Part shown: one piece after another, positions 63,837 through 64,000 of the stretch
Numbering within the stretch: the stretch's first letter is position 1
How the letters are laid out: every line of letters begins with the position of its first letter
NCBI RefSeq assembly: GCF_006227205.1
Contig: NZ_VCNG01000012.1
Location: 1-64,000, forward strand
Direction: 5' to 3'
Length of the DNA: 64,000 bases
From: Pseudomonas sp. ICMP22404
GTDB taxonomy: Bacteria; Pseudomonadota; Gammaproteobacteria; Pseudomonadales; Pseudomonadaceae
Program-made: the position numbers and the translations under genes
Notes under the pieces: generated by a model
Databases searched by the model: none
What the model was told of the DNA's origin: nothing
The model's input: only the letters and a program-made list of their open reading frames with translations

Positions 63837-64000
63837 ATGGTTGCGCAGGTAGCAAACACCCAGGAGATTTCCCGCAACAGTTTCGACCATTTCTGGAGCA
63901 TGCAAGGTGAGTGGGTAGAGGAGCCCAATGTGCGCCGTGGCGGCGAAAGTGGTGTACAGCGGATCATCGGCAAGGACGGCGAGCTGCTTTACGCCAAGCG
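63837..64000 (+). CDS. InaA/WapQ-type lipopolysaccharide kinase (5' part)
   Basis: Only the first 54 codons are in the window. They read MVAQVANTQEISRNSFDHFW, with RRGGESGVQRII and LLYAKR following, the N-lobe start of InaA/WaaP-type LPS core kinases (glycine-rich loop, then a Lys-Arg strand). ATG 63837 is preceded by AGAGG. It is four bases from the methyltransferase stop and so cotranscribed. Confidence 0.8.
   Translation, partial: MVAQVANTQEISRNSFDHFWSMQGEWVEEPNVRRGGESGVQRIIGKDGELLYAK

Overview
The window is a contiguous, gene-dense, GC-rich chromosomal segment that looks like a fluorescent Pseudomonas (P. fluorescens group). I infer this from protein relatedness, from gene orders I recognise as Pseudomonas blocks (aat/aau-glp-ybaK; argF-grxD-bfr-bfd-prx-rnt-pyrC-motY-argG; nth-rsx-metG; colRS-methyltransferase-inaA), and from about a dozen REP/REPIN palindromes in the intergenic gaps. 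I see no prophage, insertion sequence, CRISPR array, tRNA or rRNA. Comparisons with P. aeruginosa or P. putida gene order are from memory and were not searched.

Layout. 1-364: tandem REP-like repeats. 365-4516: copper resistance operon copABCD. 4853-6829: nadA, an RDD membrane protein and a cold-shock protein. 7225-15139: a sigma-54-controlled glycine cleavage/serine deaminase operon (gcvH-gcvP-sda-gcvT) with its TyrR-like activator gcsR, tandem activator boxes and a -24/-12 promoter; the glyA usually found in this operon is absent. 15353-18554: LysR regulator, MBL-fold protein, NAD(P)-binding protein, GlpM. 18572-25216: acidic amino acid uptake (aatJQMP) and its two-component system aauSR, with two AauR boxes and a sigma-54 promoter. 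25648-29789: glycerol catabolism (glpK, glpR, glpD) with tandem GlpR operators but no glpF. 29985-37670: YbaK deacylase, PhzF-like protein, orphan ABC ATPase overlapping argF, a molybdopterin oxidoreductase, monothiol glutaredoxin, bacterioferritin. 37870-43493: Fur-box-preceded bfd, peroxiredoxin, rnt-pyrC, motY, argG. 43589-45185: AT-richer island with an unidentified two-helix membrane protein and a BvgA/RocA-type response regulator. 45240-49848: PA3496-like small protein, nth and an Rnf/Rsx operon. 49967-57906: metG, mrp, SDR, HugZ-like protein, fxsA, groESL. 58110-64000: envelope module (PAP2 phosphatase, LtaS-like sulfatase, colRS, methyltransferase, start of an InaA-type kinase cut by the window end).

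The most unusual object is the rsx operon (46162-49848). It runs rsxA-B-D-G-E-nth with overlapping genes and no rsxC, the NADH-oxidising subunit of Rnf. RsxB lacks the usual N-terminal membrane helix and carries a long charged/Ala-rich tail resembling the tail of RsxC. Three of the four cysteines that in canonical RsxA/RsxE hold the intramembrane [2Fe-2S] cluster are replaced (Asp, Ala, Val). The flavinylation motifs of RsxD and RsxG and all RsxB Fe-S cysteines are kept. This suggests a remodelled electron-transfer complex rather than a decayed one.

Functionally the window combines nitrogen/carbon scavenging switched by two sigma-54 activators (GcsR, AauR), iron and redox handling (bfr/bfd, glutaredoxin, peroxiredoxin, rsx), copper tolerance and envelope maintenance (ColRS). 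Most other long overlapping reading frames are antisense shadows of high-GC genes and were left out.
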